From NCBI GenBank assembly GCA_030533085.1, contig JAUNJZ010000003.1, positions 44,423 through 108,422 of the forward strand: a DNA stretch of 64,000 nt, read 5' to 3'. The notes beneath the pieces are model-generated. The model was not told the origin of the DNA. It worked only from the letters and a program-made list of their open reading frames with translations, and searched no databases. The stretch is from Synergistaceae bacterium (GTDB taxonomy: Bacteria > Synergistota > Synergistia > Synergistales > Synergistaceae). A program made the translations under genes and the position numbers. Below are positions 1 to 8,893 of this stretch, piece after piece. How positions within the stretch are numbered: the stretch's first letter is position 1; each line of letters starts with the position of its first letter.

Positions 1-693
1 GCGCACCTTCGCCCGCTGATTGGTAACAGGCATTCTGTCTCCGCTTCCCATCAGGTCGCTGACGCGCAGCAGCAGCTTCTTGCCGAGCGAACCGCCGGGA
101 TGGAAGAGTGCGAAATCCTCCTTTTGCAGTCCGAGCAGCAGCGTCGCCATTCCGGCCACCGCGTCGCCCACAGCCATTTGCAGCGTGGTGCTGGCCGTTG
201 GGGCCAGCCGCAGCGGGTCTGCCTCAGAATCGACGTGGCAGCTCAGCACTATGTCGGCCTCGCGGGCGAGCGTCGATTCCGAGTTTCCTGTAACCGCGAT
301 GATGGGGGCGCCCAGCCGCTTAAAATAGGGGATAAGCGCTATCAGCTCCCGCGTCTCGCCGCTGTTGCTGATGAAGTAGCCTACATCCTCGCGGCAGACC
401 ATTCCGAGATCTCCGTGCGCCCCCTCCGTCGCGTGTAGGAAGAAGGCCGGCACGCCGAGCGATGCGAAGGTCGCCGCGCTCTTGCGCCCGACATGCCCAG
501 ATTTTCCAAGTCCGGAGACGACGACGCGGCCGCGGCAGCGGCTCACCAGATGAGCGGCGCGGGCCATCTCCTCGCCTATCCCTTTGGCCGAAAGCTCCAG
601 CGCAGCCGCCTCTTTCATCAGAATATCGCGCCCTGTCGAAAGCAGCTCTTCAGTAGATATATTCTTTTCTTCGCGTTCGTATGGCAGATTCAT
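1..693 (-). CDS. kdsD: Arabinose-5-phosphate isomerase KdsD (KpsF/GutQ family), 3' end outside window
   Basis: KdsD converts ribulose-5-phosphate to arabinose-5-phosphate, the first step of Kdo synthesis for LPS. The 231 codons in the window hold an N-terminal helix and a complete SIS sugar-isomerase domain (about residues 40-180). It has the family signatures GLGKSGHVGRK and HATEGAHGDLGM, the SNSGET loop, and the DALLP-region equivalent DPLRLAPTAST. The next segment (HPGGSLGKKLLLRVSDLM) is the usual entry to the CBS pair, which runs off the window. Start ATG at 693 follows GGAGGAA inside the end of kdsA, three bases past its stop. It is the last visible gene of the lpxI-lpxB-msbA-lpxK-kdsA-kdsD run, directly next to the enzyme that uses its product. 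The call is firm; only the length is unknown. Confidence 0.93.
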   Translation of the reverse strand, partial: MNLPYEREEKNISTEELLSTGRDILMKEAAALELSAKGIGEEMARAAHLVSRCRGRVVVSGLGKSGHVGRKSAATFASLGVPAFFLHATEGAHGDLGMVCREDVGYFISNSGETRELIALIPYFKRLGAPIIAVTGNSESTLAREADIVLSCHVDSEADPLRLAPTASTTLQMAVGDAVAGMATLLLGLQKEDFALFHPGGSLGKKLLLRVSDLMGSGDRMPVTNQRAKVR

Positions 694-696
694 ATT

Positions 697-1566
697 CTAT
701 TCCTCCGACCAGTCAAGTGATGAAAAACCGACTCTTTCCCGCGTTATCCGGTCGATCTCAAATGTCTGGCGCAGCACCTCGCGCGCCTTCGCGAGCGGTA
801 TCGAGTTGGGGCCGTCGCACTTCGCCCTGTCGGGGTCCGGGTGAACCTCCATGAAGAGCGCGTCTATCCCTATCGCCGCGGCCGCCCTTATCAGCGGCAG
901 CGCGAAGGAGCGGTCTCCTCCGCTGCACTGCCCTTTGCCGCCGGGCTTCTGAACGCTGTGCGTCGCGTCGAACATCACGGGGCAGCCGGTAGCGCGCATC
1001 ACAGGCAGCGAACGGAAGTCCACGGTCAGCTCATGATAGCCGAACTCTGTGCCGCGCTCGCAGAGAATGACGTCGTCGCAGCCGCTCTCGCGGCACTTGC
1101 CCACCACGGAGGCCATATCCTCAGGAGCCATGAACTGCGCCTTTTTTATATTCAGCGGCTTGCCGGTACGGCTGGCGGCCGCGAGCAGATCCGTCTGGCG
1201 GCAGAGGAAGGCCGGTATTTGCAGCAGATCGACGTACTTCGCCGCTATCTCCGCCTGCCGCGGCTCGTGGATATCCGTCACCACCGCCACCCCCGCCGCG
1301 CTTCCTATCTCCGCAAGCCATTCCAGCCCCTTTTCCATGCCGGGGCCGCGAAAGCTCGTTATCGAGGTTCTGTTGGCTTTGTCGAATGAGGCCTTGAATA
1401 TATAGTTGAAGCCAAACTCCGCGCACAGCTCCTTCATCGTCAGCGCTATCGTCAGCGCCTCCTCATATCTGTCGAGCACGCACGGCCCGGCGGCTACTGT
1501 GAGCCTCGCCCCGCCGACGGCTATATCCCTTACCATTACTTCTCTGACTTTTCTTTCAGCGGCCAT
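697..1566 (-). CDS. kdsA: 3-deoxy-8-phosphooctulonate synthase (Kdo-8-P synthase)
   Basis: Condenses phosphoenolpyruvate with arabinose-5-phosphate to Kdo-8-phosphate in the cytoplasm. The 289-residue product has the normal family length and signatures: AGPCVLD near residue 26, FKASFDKANRTS near 58-69, FRGPGMEKGL, VVTDIHE, LQIPAFLCRQTDLL, and the C-terminal MEVHPDPDRAKCDGPNS. The Cys in the last motif and other Cys/His residues could reflect the metal-dependent class, but this cannot be settled by eye. Start ATG at 1566 has AAGGAG ten bases upstream and lies one base from the end of the preceding lpxK fusion gene, so it is probably translationally coupled. kdsD follows immediately. Confidence 0.96.
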   Translation of the reverse strand: MAAERKVREVMVRDIAVGGARLTVAAGPCVLDRYEEALTIALTMKELCAEFGFNYIFKASFDKANRTSITSFRGPGMEKGLEWLAEIGSAAGVAVVTDIHEPRQAEIAAKYVDLLQIPAFLCRQTDLLAAASRTGKPLNIKKAQFMAPEDMASVVGKCRESGCDDVILCERGTEFGYHELTVDFRSLPVMRATGCPVMFDATHSVQKPGGKGQCSGGDRSFALPLIRAAAAIGIDALFMEVHPDPDRAKCDGPNSIPLAKAREVLRQTFEIDRITRERVGFSSLDWSEE

Positions 1567-1567
1567 A

Positions 1568-3859
1568 TTAATTCAGCTCCTTAGCCTCCGATTGCGCGGC
1601 CTCGCTTTGCGCCCTCAGATAGCTGTCATATTTTTCATATACGCGGCAGCGGACCTCCCAGCCCATCTCCTCCGCGCAGTATTCCACAACCTTGTCCAGC
1701 GCGCCGGTGCGGCCGAGATTTTTTATCCCCGCCTCCTGCATTGAACGGCGCAGCTCCGGGTCGCGCAGCACCCTTTCCGCCGCCGCCGCAAGCTCCTCCG
1801 CGCGCGGCGGGACAAGAATTTCCGCGTCGCGCAGAAGCTTCTTCTGGCGCAGCTTCCCTCGCTCTATTATTGAAACCACCGGTATCCCCAACCCGGCGCA
1901 AAGCTGATTCGCGGTTCCGCCAAGACCTATGAGCAGCTCCGCTCCGTAGGCGGCGGCGGCCACGGGAGCGCGGCAGACGGCGACCGAAGCTTCATCTGAA
2001 ACCAGCTTCGCGCCGTCGTCGGAGAGCCTCCACCCCTCCAGCTTCTCCGTCATTCTTTCAATATCTATCGTCGGCGCCGGAACCATCACGAAGTTGCATT
2101 CCATCTTCGCGGCCAGCAGCCTCACAGTATCCAATATCAGCTCTATATCGTCGTAGGCGCGCGGCCTGCTGCCGGGCAGCAGCAATATCTTCGCTCCGTT
2201 ATCGCTCCACGCGAAAGCCGGATTCTTCACCTCGTCGAGCAAGTCCATGACGGGATTGCCGTAAAATACCGCCGGCACATCCTTGGCGGCAAGCTCGCGC
2301 GCCGTCTCTGCGTCGCGCGTCCAGACGAGGATGCAGCGTTTGCGCAGCAGCAGCTTTTCTATCCACAGATGACCGCTCAGATGCACGGATTTGGCTGTCG
2401 CCACAAGCAGCGGCTTCATACCCTGCCCCCACAGGACGCTCGCGAGCAGGTAGACGTCGCCGACGCATATCGGAGTGCGGTATCTGCCGCGAAATGAGCG
2501 CATACTGTCGCGCTGCTTCCGTATCGAGCCGCCCAGGCCGTGCCGCAGGTCGCGGAGCAGGTCGGATATATGATACTTGACGACGCCGCCGCTCGGCATA
2601 TCGGCCGGAGGCGAGACGACGCGGATTCCGTTCATCGAATAGGGCTTTCCTGAGCCGACGAAGGCGAAGGCCTCCACCCGCGCGCAGCGGAAGCGGCTGA
2701 TAAGCTTCTGCGCCAGCACGAGGCCGATCGCGTCCTCCCCGTTGCCGTTCGACGCGACGAGGAAGGAGGGGCGCAGCCGCTCCAATATCTTTTTTCTGAA
2801 GGCGAGAGAGTCGTGTATCGCCACCCTGATGCAGGGGACATAAAGCGGCAGATGCAGACTCAGCTCCTTCGGCATATTGACCAGATCCTTTTCCGTGCAG
2901 ACGAAGCCGTCCGCGCCGCATTCTCCGGCCAGAGCCTCAAGCTCCGCGATTTCGCGCTCCGTCAGAATATGGTGGTCGCGGTAGGTCTGACGATGTACGA
3001 CAGATAGCCCCAGGCTGTCAAGGAATTTATGGAAGCCGCCGGGATTGCCGATGGCTGAGAGGGCTATGTAACCGCCCTTCGGAACAAAATTTTCGTCGTA
3101 AATGCGCTCTTCCCCGTCCGCGCGGCAGACTATCCACGATTCAAGCTCTATATCGGCGGTGAATATCTTATCGGCTGAGACGTAGGGGGCCAGCCGCTCC
3201 TTTATCTTTTCCACATCACCGGGGGCGGCCTGATTTGCCTTCGTCAGCACGACTATATCGGCGCGGCTGAAAGCAGACATAGGCTCGCGCATCGAACCGG
3301 CGGGGATCAGCTTTCCGTTTCCGAACGGGCAGGTGGAATCCACAAGCACGATATCGACGTCGCGCGCCATCTTACGGTGCTGGAAGGTATCGTCCGTGAC
3401 AGCCACCTCCGCGCCGAGCGCGGCGAGCAGCTTTACACCTTCGAGCCTTTTGCGCGAAACGACCACCTTTGTATCGGGCAGACGCTTCGACAGCATCAGC
3501 GGCTCGTCGCCGGCAAAATCGCGGCGCGTGCTCTTATTGTCCTGTCCTATCCAGAGCGGCGGGTGCTCCCTCGTGCGGTAGCCGCGGCTTACAAGGCCGG
3601 CCTTTATTCCGGCCTCCGCGAACTGCCTCACGACATATTCCGCCATCGGAGTCTTGTTCGTGCCTCCGAAGCAGTTGTTGCCTATGCTGACGACAGGCAG
3701 AGCCGGGTCGGCGACGGAGAATATTCCCCGATTGTAAAAGCCTATGCGCAGCTTCATCCACGCGCGCGTGATGATCTGACAGGGGCTGAGAAGCCCCCAC
3801 AGCGGCGAGCCTCCCTCGCCGCGCGCGTATTTGAGGTAGCTGCGCAGAATCTTCGACAT
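1568..3859 (-). CDS. lpxK: LpxK (lipid A 4'-kinase) fused to an LpxB-related glycosyltransferase-like domain
   Basis: 763 residues, about twice a normal LpxK. Residues 1 to about 365 are tetraacyldisaccharide 4'-kinase: the modified P-loop GNNCFGGTNKTP (60-71), SRGYR, GDEPLMLSKR, VVTDDTFQHR and the FVCTEKDLVN segment. From about residue 368 a second domain opens with LVASNGNGEDAIGLVLAQ, which resembles the SNGHGED start of the 'lipid-A-disaccharide synthase-related' family (TIGR03492-like). It continues with CVGDVYLLA, VFYGNPVMDLLD, LLLPGSRPRAYDD and a late LLIGLGGTANQLCAGLGIPVV, typical of GT-B folds. A separate true lpxB sits two genes upstream, so the second domain is not simply LpxB relocated. 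The ATG overlaps the msbA stop by one base (TAATG). The kinase role is well supported; the second domain's substrate is unknown. Confidence 0.88.
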   Translation of the reverse strand: MSKILRSYLKYARGEGGSPLWGLLSPCQIITRAWMKLRIGFYNRGIFSVADPALPVVSIGNNCFGGTNKTPMAEYVVRQFAEAGIKAGLVSRGYRTREHPPLWIGQDNKSTRRDFAGDEPLMLSKRLPDTKVVVSRKRLEGVKLLAALGAEVAVTDDTFQHRKMARDVDIVLVDSTCPFGNGKLIPAGSMREPMSAFSRADIVVLTKANQAAPGDVEKIKERLAPYVSADKIFTADIELESWIVCRADGEERIYDENFVPKGGYIALSAIGNPGGFHKFLDSLGLSVVHRQTYRDHHILTEREIAELEALAGECGADGFVCTEKDLVNMPKELSLHLPLYVPCIRVAIHDSLAFRKKILERLRPSFLVASNGNGEDAIGLVLAQKLISRFRCARVEAFAFVGSGKPYSMNGIRVVSPPADMPSGGVVKYHISDLLRDLRHGLGGSIRKQRDSMRSFRGRYRTPICVGDVYLLASVLWGQGMKPLLVATAKSVHLSGHLWIEKLLLRKRCILVWTRDAETARELAAKDVPAVFYGNPVMDLLDEVKNPAFAWSDNGAKILLLPGSRPRAYDDIELILDTVRLLAAKMECNFVMVPAPTIDIERMTEKLEGWRLSDDGAKLVSDEASVAVCRAPVAAAAYGAELLIGLGGTANQLCAGLGIPVVSIIERGKLRQKKLLRDAEILVPPRAEELAAAAERVLRDPELRRSMQEAGIKNLGRTGALDKVVEYCAEEMGWEVRCRVYEKYDSYLRAQSEAAQSEAKELN

Positions 3860-5625
3860 TACAGCCCCGCTTCCAGATGTTCTCCATTGCTGGCCGCGAA
3901 GAGGCGGTAATAATGCCCTCTGAGGCCAAGCAGCTCGTCGTGAGTCCCAGTCTCCGCGATATGCCCCTCGCGCAGCACGAATATCCTGTCCGCGTCGCGT
4001 ATCGTCGAGAGCCTGTGCGCGATGACAATGGCGGTACGCCCCTCCATCGCGTTGCGCATCGCCTCCTGCACCTGCTGCTCTACAAGCGCGTCAAGAGATG
4101 ATGTCGCCTCGTCCATTATAAGTATCCGCGGGTCGCGCACCACCGCGCGGGCAATAGCCACGCGCTGGCGCTGTCCGCCGGAGAGCGTAACGCCGCGCTC
4201 GCCGACCTCGGTATCGAAGCCGCGCGGCAGCGCGCTGATGAAATCATATATCCCCGCCATCTTCGCCGCCTTCACAAGCTCCTCTTTCGTCATATTCGGA
4301 TATCCGTAGCCGACATTATAGGCAAGAGTGCCCTTCATCAGAACAGGGTCCTGCGGCACGACGCCTATCTGGCGGCGGTAGGACTTCAATTCCAGCTCGC
4401 GCAGATCGAGGCCGTCTATCTTTATCGCCCCTCCCCGCGGGTCGTAGAAGCGCATCACAAGGTCTGCTATCGTAGATTTTCCGGCGCCGGTCGGCCCCAC
4501 TATCGCGACCTTCTCCCCCGGCCTTATCTCAAAACTTATATTGTCCAGCACCAGCTTTGAATCATTATAGCCAAAGCTGACATTTTCAAACTCAATATGC
4601 CCGCTCATCGGCCTGTGAACGACCGGCGACGCTGCAAGCGGAACCTCGTTCGCCTCGTCCAGTATCTCAAAAACCCTGTCGGCCGAGGCCGCCCCCTGCT
4701 GTATCGCGCTGACGACGCGGCTGAGGACGCGCACCGGCTGCACCAGCAGTCCGATATATGTGCAGAAGGCGATCAGGCCGCCGGCGGTAAGAGAGCCGCC
4801 CACCACGTCGCGGCCGCCTATCCAGAGGATAAGCGCAAGAGCCGCTATCAGTATCACCTCGACGATGCCCTCCAGCGCGCCGCGCAGCTGCGTACCCTTC
4901 ATCAGCGCCTTGAAATGAAGATTGCTCTCCTCCTTGAAGCGCTCGTACTCCTCCTCCTCCGTGGCGAAGGAGCGGACTATCTTTATCGAAGAGACGGCCT
5001 CCTGAGCTATCGCGGCCACCATAGCCAGCCGCTCCTGTATGACGGCTCCGACGCTGCGCAGCTTTGAAGAGGCTTTGTCTATCACCAGCACGGCCACCGG
5101 TATTATTGTGAAGGTGGCCAGCGTCAGCCGCCAGTTGAGGAAAATCAGCAGCCCGATGATGCCGATAAATGTTACCCCCTGCACCACAAAATCGACCACC
5201 ACGGAGGCCAGAATATTTTGCAGCGTCGAAACGTCGTTAGTGATGCGCGAGAGAAATTCCCCCGAGCGTTTGCTGTAAAGAGTCAGAAGCGAAAGGCGCT
5301 GCGTGTGGTCGTAAAGCTCCAGACGCAGATCGATGACCACCTTCTGCCCGACCCAGGTCATCAGGTAAAGGTTGCAGTAGGCGAAAACGGCCTTCAGCAC
5401 ATAAAGAGCGACGACGCTGACGCAGAGAAGATTCAGCATATACATCTCTTTGCGTATGAGCACGTCGTCGACTACGTTTTTTATCAGCCACGGCGGCAAT
5501 ATGCCGAATATGGCGGAAAGCGCCATGCAGCCTATAGCGTAGAAGAGCCGCCTCTTATACGGCAGGCAGTATTTAAGCAGACGCAGATAGGAATCCCATT
5601 CTTCTCTTTTTGCCAGTCTAAGCAT
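3859..5625 (-). CDS. msbA: MsbA-type lipid A / LPS flippase ABC transporter
   Basis: Fused ABC exporter half-transporter of 588 residues. The N-terminal transmembrane domain (about 1-310) has six hydrophobic helices. The nucleotide-binding domain (about 340-575) has Walker A GPTGAGKST, the Q-loop segment IGVVPQDPVLM, ABC signature LSGGQRQRVAIARA, Walker B ILIMDEATSSLD and switch His in IVIAHRLSTI. Members of this family between lpxB and lpxK flip core-lipid A across the inner membrane, and that context supports the MsbA assignment over a drug exporter. Start ATG at 5625 overlaps the lpxB stop (TGATG) and has GGAGG seven bases upstream. The stop overlaps the next gene's ATG, so translation of the operon is coupled. 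Confidence 0.9.
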   Translation of the reverse strand: MLRLAKREEWDSYLRLLKYCLPYKRRLFYAIGCMALSAIFGILPPWLIKNVVDDVLIRKEMYMLNLLCVSVVALYVLKAVFAYCNLYLMTWVGQKVVIDLRLELYDHTQRLSLLTLYSKRSGEFLSRITNDVSTLQNILASVVVDFVVQGVTFIGIIGLLIFLNWRLTLATFTIIPVAVLVIDKASSKLRSVGAVIQERLAMVAAIAQEAVSSIKIVRSFATEEEEYERFKEESNLHFKALMKGTQLRGALEGIVEVILIAALALILWIGGRDVVGGSLTAGGLIAFCTYIGLLVQPVRVLSRVVSAIQQGAASADRVFEILDEANEVPLAASPVVHRPMSGHIEFENVSFGYNDSKLVLDNISFEIRPGEKVAIVGPTGAGKSTIADLVMRFYDPRGGAIKIDGLDLRELELKSYRRQIGVVPQDPVLMKGTLAYNVGYGYPNMTKEELVKAAKMAGIYDFISALPRGFDTEVGERGVTLSGGQRQRVAIARAVVRDPRILIMDEATSSLDALVEQQVQEAMRNAMEGRTAIVIAHRLSTIRDADRIFVLREGHIAETGTHDELLGLRGHYYRLFAASNGEHLEAGL

Positions 5626-6749
5626 CAGGCCGCCTCCATTATTCGTCTGCTCCAGAAATCGTAGACGCCCTCTTCTCCGAGAGTGAGACGCGCCCGCTCC
5701 ATTATCCCCGCGGTATCCTCTCGATATCCGCCGTCATCCTCCAGCCAGCGCAGCGCGGAAGAGACGAGATTCTCCGCTGTGGCCCGCTCCTGTAAAAGCT
5801 CAGGGAACATCTCGCAGCCCGCGAGAATATTCGCCATCGCGTAATATTCCGTCTTTATCACGCGGCGCGCGACAAAGGCCGTAAGCGGATTCAGCCTGTA
5901 AGTTACCACCATATAGCAGCCGAGCAGCAGCGACTCCACCGTGATAGTGCCGCTCGCCCCCACCGCGCAGCTCGCTTCGGCCATCAGGTGACTGCCAGGG
6001 CCGTCGTAATAGGAGATCCCGCCGTTGGAAAAGCGCCGGATCATCTCCTCGCGCGCCGCGGGATTCAGCCCCGGCGCGACGGAAAAAACGGGCTGCCAGC
6101 CCATAGCCGCGAGACGCGCGGCGGCCTCCTCCATCATCGGCAGCAGCGAACGTATCTCGCTCTTGCGGCTGCCGGGAAGAAAGGCTATCAGCCGCCCGCC
6201 GTCATAGCGCCCGGCAAGCGGCGACGGCACGCCCCTCCGCGCGCCGTGCTCCTCGAGCAGCGGATGCCCTATCCAGTAGCTTGCGCAGCCGCGCGAGAGC
6301 AGATAGTCATGTTCAAATTTGAATAAAGGCAGACATTCATCAACGTCGCGCCGCAGAGCGTCAGCGCGGCCGCTGCGCCACGCCCAGACGGAGGGGGGAG
6401 AGATATAAAAGACACGTCCCCCGTAGCCGCGGGAGCGGAGCTTTGAGATGAGACGCATGTGATAATCCGGACTGTCGCAGACGACCACGGCGCGCGGCGA
6501 CAGCTCCATTATACGTTCGACCATCTCCGCGCGCAGCCTGAAGATAGAGGGAATGGCCGAAAAGACCTCCGTAAGGCCGAGAAGCTGAAGCCGCTCTCCG
6601 TGCCACTCCACACGAATAGGGGCGGCGCGCGACTCTATGCCGCCCATCCCCCATATATCGCCGGAATAGCCGTTCGCGCGCAGCCGCCTCGCGAGAGCCG
6701 CCGTGTAATGGTCTCCCGACGCCTCGCCGGAGCTTATAAAGACCGACAA
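5625..6749 (-). CDS. lpxB: Lipid-A-disaccharide synthase LpxB, TTG start
   Basis: Joins UDP-2,3-diacylglucosamine and lipid X into the lipid A disaccharide at the inner membrane. Translation gives about 374 residues, normal for LpxB, with the N-terminal SVFISSGEASGDHYTAAL, the IWGMGGIES segment, VVVCDSPDYHMRL, YISPPSVWAWR, YWIGHPLLEE, IAFLPGSRKSEI and the C-terminal SGTITVESLLLGCYMVVTYR. The frame stays open far upstream but that part is only the shadow of lpxI. The first credible start is TTG at 6749, preceded by GGGGTGG at about 5 bases and giving the family's N-terminus directly. This start lies inside the end of lpxI (16-base overlap). The stop overlaps the msbA start. Confidence 0.94.
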   Translation of the reverse strand: MSVFISSGEASGDHYTAALARRLRANGYSGDIWGMGGIESRAAPIRVEWHGERLQLLGLTEVFSAIPSIFRLRAEMVERIMELSPRAVVVCDSPDYHMRLISKLRSRGYGGRVFYISPPSVWAWRSGRADALRRDVDECLPLFKFEHDYLLSRGCASYWIGHPLLEEHGARRGVPSPLAGRYDGGRLIAFLPGSRKSEIRSLLPMMEEAAARLAAMGWQPVFSVAPGLNPAAREEMIRRFSNGGISYYDGPGSHLMAEASCAVGASGTITVESLLLGCYMVVTYRLNPLTAFVARRVIKTEYYAMANILAGCEMFPELLQERATAENLVSSALRWLEDDGGYREDTAGIMERARLTLGEEGVYDFWSRRIMEAA

Positions 6750-7549
6750 ACTTCCACCCCTATAACGGCGATATTCTCCTTCTTCGCCACGGCCTGAAAC
6801 TCCTCCGGGTCGAGAATCAGAGTCCAGTCCGCGTGCAGCGCGAGACAGCCGAGCTTTGCCTGCGCCATGTGACGCAGCGTATCCGGCCCGACCGTGGGGA
6901 TATCGTAGCGTTCGTCCTGGTCGAGACGCATCATCTTCGCGACCGTGCCGCCCCTGCACAGAGAGCCTGCGCGCAGCAGCGTCGCGTCCGTCCCCTCCAT
7001 CGCCTCCACAGCCACAACGGAGCGCTTGTTCACTATAACGGTCTGACCGAAGGAGAGCGGCACGACAGTCCTGCAAATGGAAAAGCCATACTCCGCGTCA
7101 TCCAGCTCATCCTTCGTCGGAGCGCGCCCCGCGATATGGCCGCGCGCCGCCAGCAGATCCGGGATGATGTCGCGGTAGCTGAGCACCTTAAAGCCCTGCT
7201 TTTCAAGAAAATCGACGATCGCGCCGAGAAGCGAATGGTCGTCGCGGAAGAGCAGCCCGGCAAGAAAACGCTGCGTCGTCAGGTCGAAGAGCGACGGCTT
7301 GAAAACCAGCGTCTTCGAGACGGCTCCTGCCATAATGATACTTCCGACCCCGCGCTTTTTCATATCGTTTATTGTGAAGCCGAAATCCGGTTTTGTTATG
7401 TTCACTATATCGAGCGCGTATTTAGACAGCTCGCCGATGCTTTCCCTTATCGAATATACCACCGGCGGATTGCCCTCCTCCGTCAGCCTGTTTGCGATAA
7501 CGACGGGAAGCGAACCTTCGCCGGCGATCAGGGCTATCTGATTTTCCAC
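6734..7549 (-). CDS. lpxI: UDP-2,3-diacylglucosamine pyrophosphatase LpxI
   Basis: LpxI cleaves UDP-2,3-diacylglucosamine to lipid X plus UMP, the step done by LpxH in enterobacteria. The product (271 residues from GTG at 7549) has the LpxI/DUF1009 layout: an N-terminal half beginning ENQIALIAGEGSLPVVIA and a C-terminal catalytic half with GQTVIVNKRSVVAVEAMEGTD, RGGTVAKM and DIPTVGPDTL. The Asp of EGTD is the region of the essential Asp known for the Caulobacter enzyme. I chose GTG because GGAGGAAT lies just upstream; the open frame extends 14 codons further to 7591 with no better ribosome site. It is the first gene of the operon within the window and overlaps lpxB. Confidence 0.9.
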   Translation of the reverse strand: MENQIALIAGEGSLPVVIANRLTEEGNPPVVYSIRESIGELSKYALDIVNITKPDFGFTINDMKKRGVGSIIMAGAVSKTLVFKPSLFDLTTQRFLAGLLFRDDHSLLGAIVDFLEKQGFKVLSYRDIIPDLLAARGHIAGRAPTKDELDDAEYGFSICRTVVPLSFGQTVIVNKRSVVAVEAMEGTDATLLRAGSLCRGGTVAKMMRLDQDERYDIPTVGPDTLRHMAQAKLGCLALHADWTLILDPEEFQAVAKKENIAVIGVEVCRSL

Positions 7550-7659
7550 AATAATTCCTCCCGCACTGCCGCATAAATGCGTCAGAGACATCTATATCTA
7601 TTTTCACGCCCAAAAGCCATCTCAGGCATTTAGACAAAGATGCCCTGCCATAATTGTTA

Positions 7660-7665
7660 AGTATA
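7660..7665 (-). promoter_or_regulatory. Possible -10 element for the lpxI-kdsD operon
   Basis: On the minus strand TATACT lies about 110 bases upstream of the lpxI start, in an AT-rich gap with no gene. No convincing -35 box sits at 16-18 bases, so this is a weak prediction based on position and composition only. Confidence 0.25.
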
Positions 7666-7720
7666 GCATAAAGAGGAAAAATAACAGGCGGCGCGCCTGC
7701 CTCAGCGAGAGGTAAAATGA

Positions 7721-7757
7721 GAGGCGGCGCGTGGGCGGCCGCCTCTTGCGTTTTTTT
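7721..7757. terminator. Hairpin with T run next to the ZIP gene stop
   Basis: An 8-bp stem (GAGGCGGC / GCCGCCTC) with a 9-base loop is followed on the plus strand by TTGCG and seven Ts. The minus-strand ZIP gene ends at 7757, so the hairpin is immediately downstream of its stop. In that direction the A run precedes the stem and only a short T-rich stretch follows, so function as a ZIP terminator is plausible but not ideal. Confidence 0.5.
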
Positions 7758-8563
7758 CAGCCCAGCGCCACGTCGAGGACCATCATTACGGCGAAGCCGA
7801 TAAGAAAGCCAGTCGTCGCGAGATCTCCGTGCCCTGAAGCCTGCGACTCAGGGACAGTCTCCTCGACGACGACGAAAATCATAGCGCCAGCGGCGAAGGC
7901 GAGTGCGAAGGGGAGCAGCGGGCGGGCAAGGTAGACAAGCAGCGCGCCGAGAAAGGCGAAAATCGGCTCCACCACCGCGGAGAGCTGCCCGTAGAAGAAG
8001 GCGCGCGCGCGGCTCAGCCCCTCGCGGCGCAGCGGCATAGAGACCGCCAGCCCCTCCGGAAAGTTTTGCAGCCCCATGCCGATAGCCAGCGCCGCCGCGC
8101 CGGCAGCCGTCGCCTGCGGCAGCGTTCCGATCGCGCCGAAGGCGACTCCGACAGCCAGCCCCTCTGGAATATTATGCAGCGTGATGGCCAGCACAAGCAG
8201 CGTCGTGCGCCGCAGCGTCGAGGGCGGCCCGTCGGGGTCGGTCTCCGCCATGGCCGGATGCAGATGCGGCATCACCATATCGAGCAGCCTAAGCGCTCCT
8301 CCGCCGGCGAGAAAGCCGACGACGGGCGGAAGCCAGCCCGGATAGCCAAGCTCCTCCGAAATATCTATCGCGGGGGCGAGCAGCGACCAATAGCTGGCAG
8401 CTATCATCACCCCTCCGGCAAAGCCAAGCATCACATCCAACAATTTCTGGCTGGGGCGCTTTGCGAAAAAGACCCCCGCCGCGCCGAGCGACGTCAGCCC
8501 CCAGGTAAAAAGTCCCGCCATCAGCGCCTGCAAAGGGGCGGGCTGCGCAACAAACCATTCCAT
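7757..8563 (-). CDS. ZIP family divalent metal transporter (ZupT/GufA-like)
   Basis: Integral inner-membrane transporter, probably importing zinc or another divalent metal. The 268 residues give about eight hydrophobic segments. The two diagnostic ZIP motifs are present: HNIPEGLAVGVAFG (130-143, helix 4 metal site) and the partly degenerate NFPEGLAVS (167-175, helix 5), in which the usual His is replaced in the context LQNFPEG. A His-containing loop (MPHLHPAM, about 98-105) between helices 3 and 4 is typical. A strong ribosome site (AGGAGG) precedes ATG 8563 and a good promoter is seen upstream. It stands alone between the LPS operon and the serpin island. Substrate cannot be read from sequence. 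Confidence 0.88.
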   Translation of the reverse strand: MEWFVAQPAPLQALMAGLFTWGLTSLGAAGVFFAKRPSQKLLDVMLGFAGGVMIAASYWSLLAPAIDISEELGYPGWLPPVVGFLAGGGALRLLDMVMPHLHPAMAETDPDGPPSTLRRTTLLVLAITLHNIPEGLAVGVAFGAIGTLPQATAAGAAALAIGMGLQNFPEGLAVSMPLRREGLSRARAFFYGQLSAVVEPIFAFLGALLVYLARPLLPFALAFAAGAMIFVVVEETVPESQASGHGDLATTGFLIGFAVMMVLDVALG

Positions 8564-8606
8564 TTATACGCCTCCTAAAAATAAAACTATTTCATTTTAT
8601 CCCCCT

Positions 8607-8634
8607 ATTATACACCGAAAAATTCGGCTGACAA
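8607..8634 (-). promoter_or_regulatory. Sigma-70-type promoter of the ZIP gene with inverted repeat in the spacer
   Basis: On the minus strand TTGTCA (8634-8629) and TATAAT (8612-8607) are separated by 16 bases. The spacer contains the inverted repeat CCGAA-aaa-TTCGG, a possible operator for a metal sensor. Position is about 45 bases upstream of the start codon. Confidence 0.65.
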
Positions 8635-8639
8635 AGCGC

Positions 8640-8890
8640 CTTTGAGCGGAGCCGCCGACAGGCCGGACGCTTTACCGTGCCGGCGCCGCGCGGCAGGCGA
8701 AGATTTCGCTGACAATAGCCAGAGAAAATGTCATACACTCCTTTCATCTGTTATATTATCTTCATCAGGTTTATCTGTGAAGCGCCCACGCCATGGGTGG
8801 TTGGGTACGGGCTTGTGATGTGCCGCATTGTCCGCTTTTTCCTTCTCCTATTGGGTGACATTATCACAGAACAATAACGTTATAAATTAC
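8640..8890. other. Intergenic stretch without a recognisable gene
   Basis: No ORF with a credible ribosome site or family signature was found on either strand. A GTGA-N5-TCAC element near 8855-8869 and a short CCCA/TGGG hairpin near 8790 are visible, but neither has the spacing of a known operator or a T tract. Composition shifts from GC-rich to AT-rich along this stretch, towards the serpin promoter. Confidence 0.5.
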
Positions 8891-8893
8891 AGT

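Noticed and set aside
6750..7076. N-terminal extension of the lpxB frame
   Set aside because: It overlaps the coding region of lpxI and lacks LpxB similarity; TTG 6749 gives the normal N-terminus.
8780..8840. Possible structured RNA with CCCA/TGGG hairpin
   Set aside because: The stem is short, has no T tract and matches no RNA family I know.
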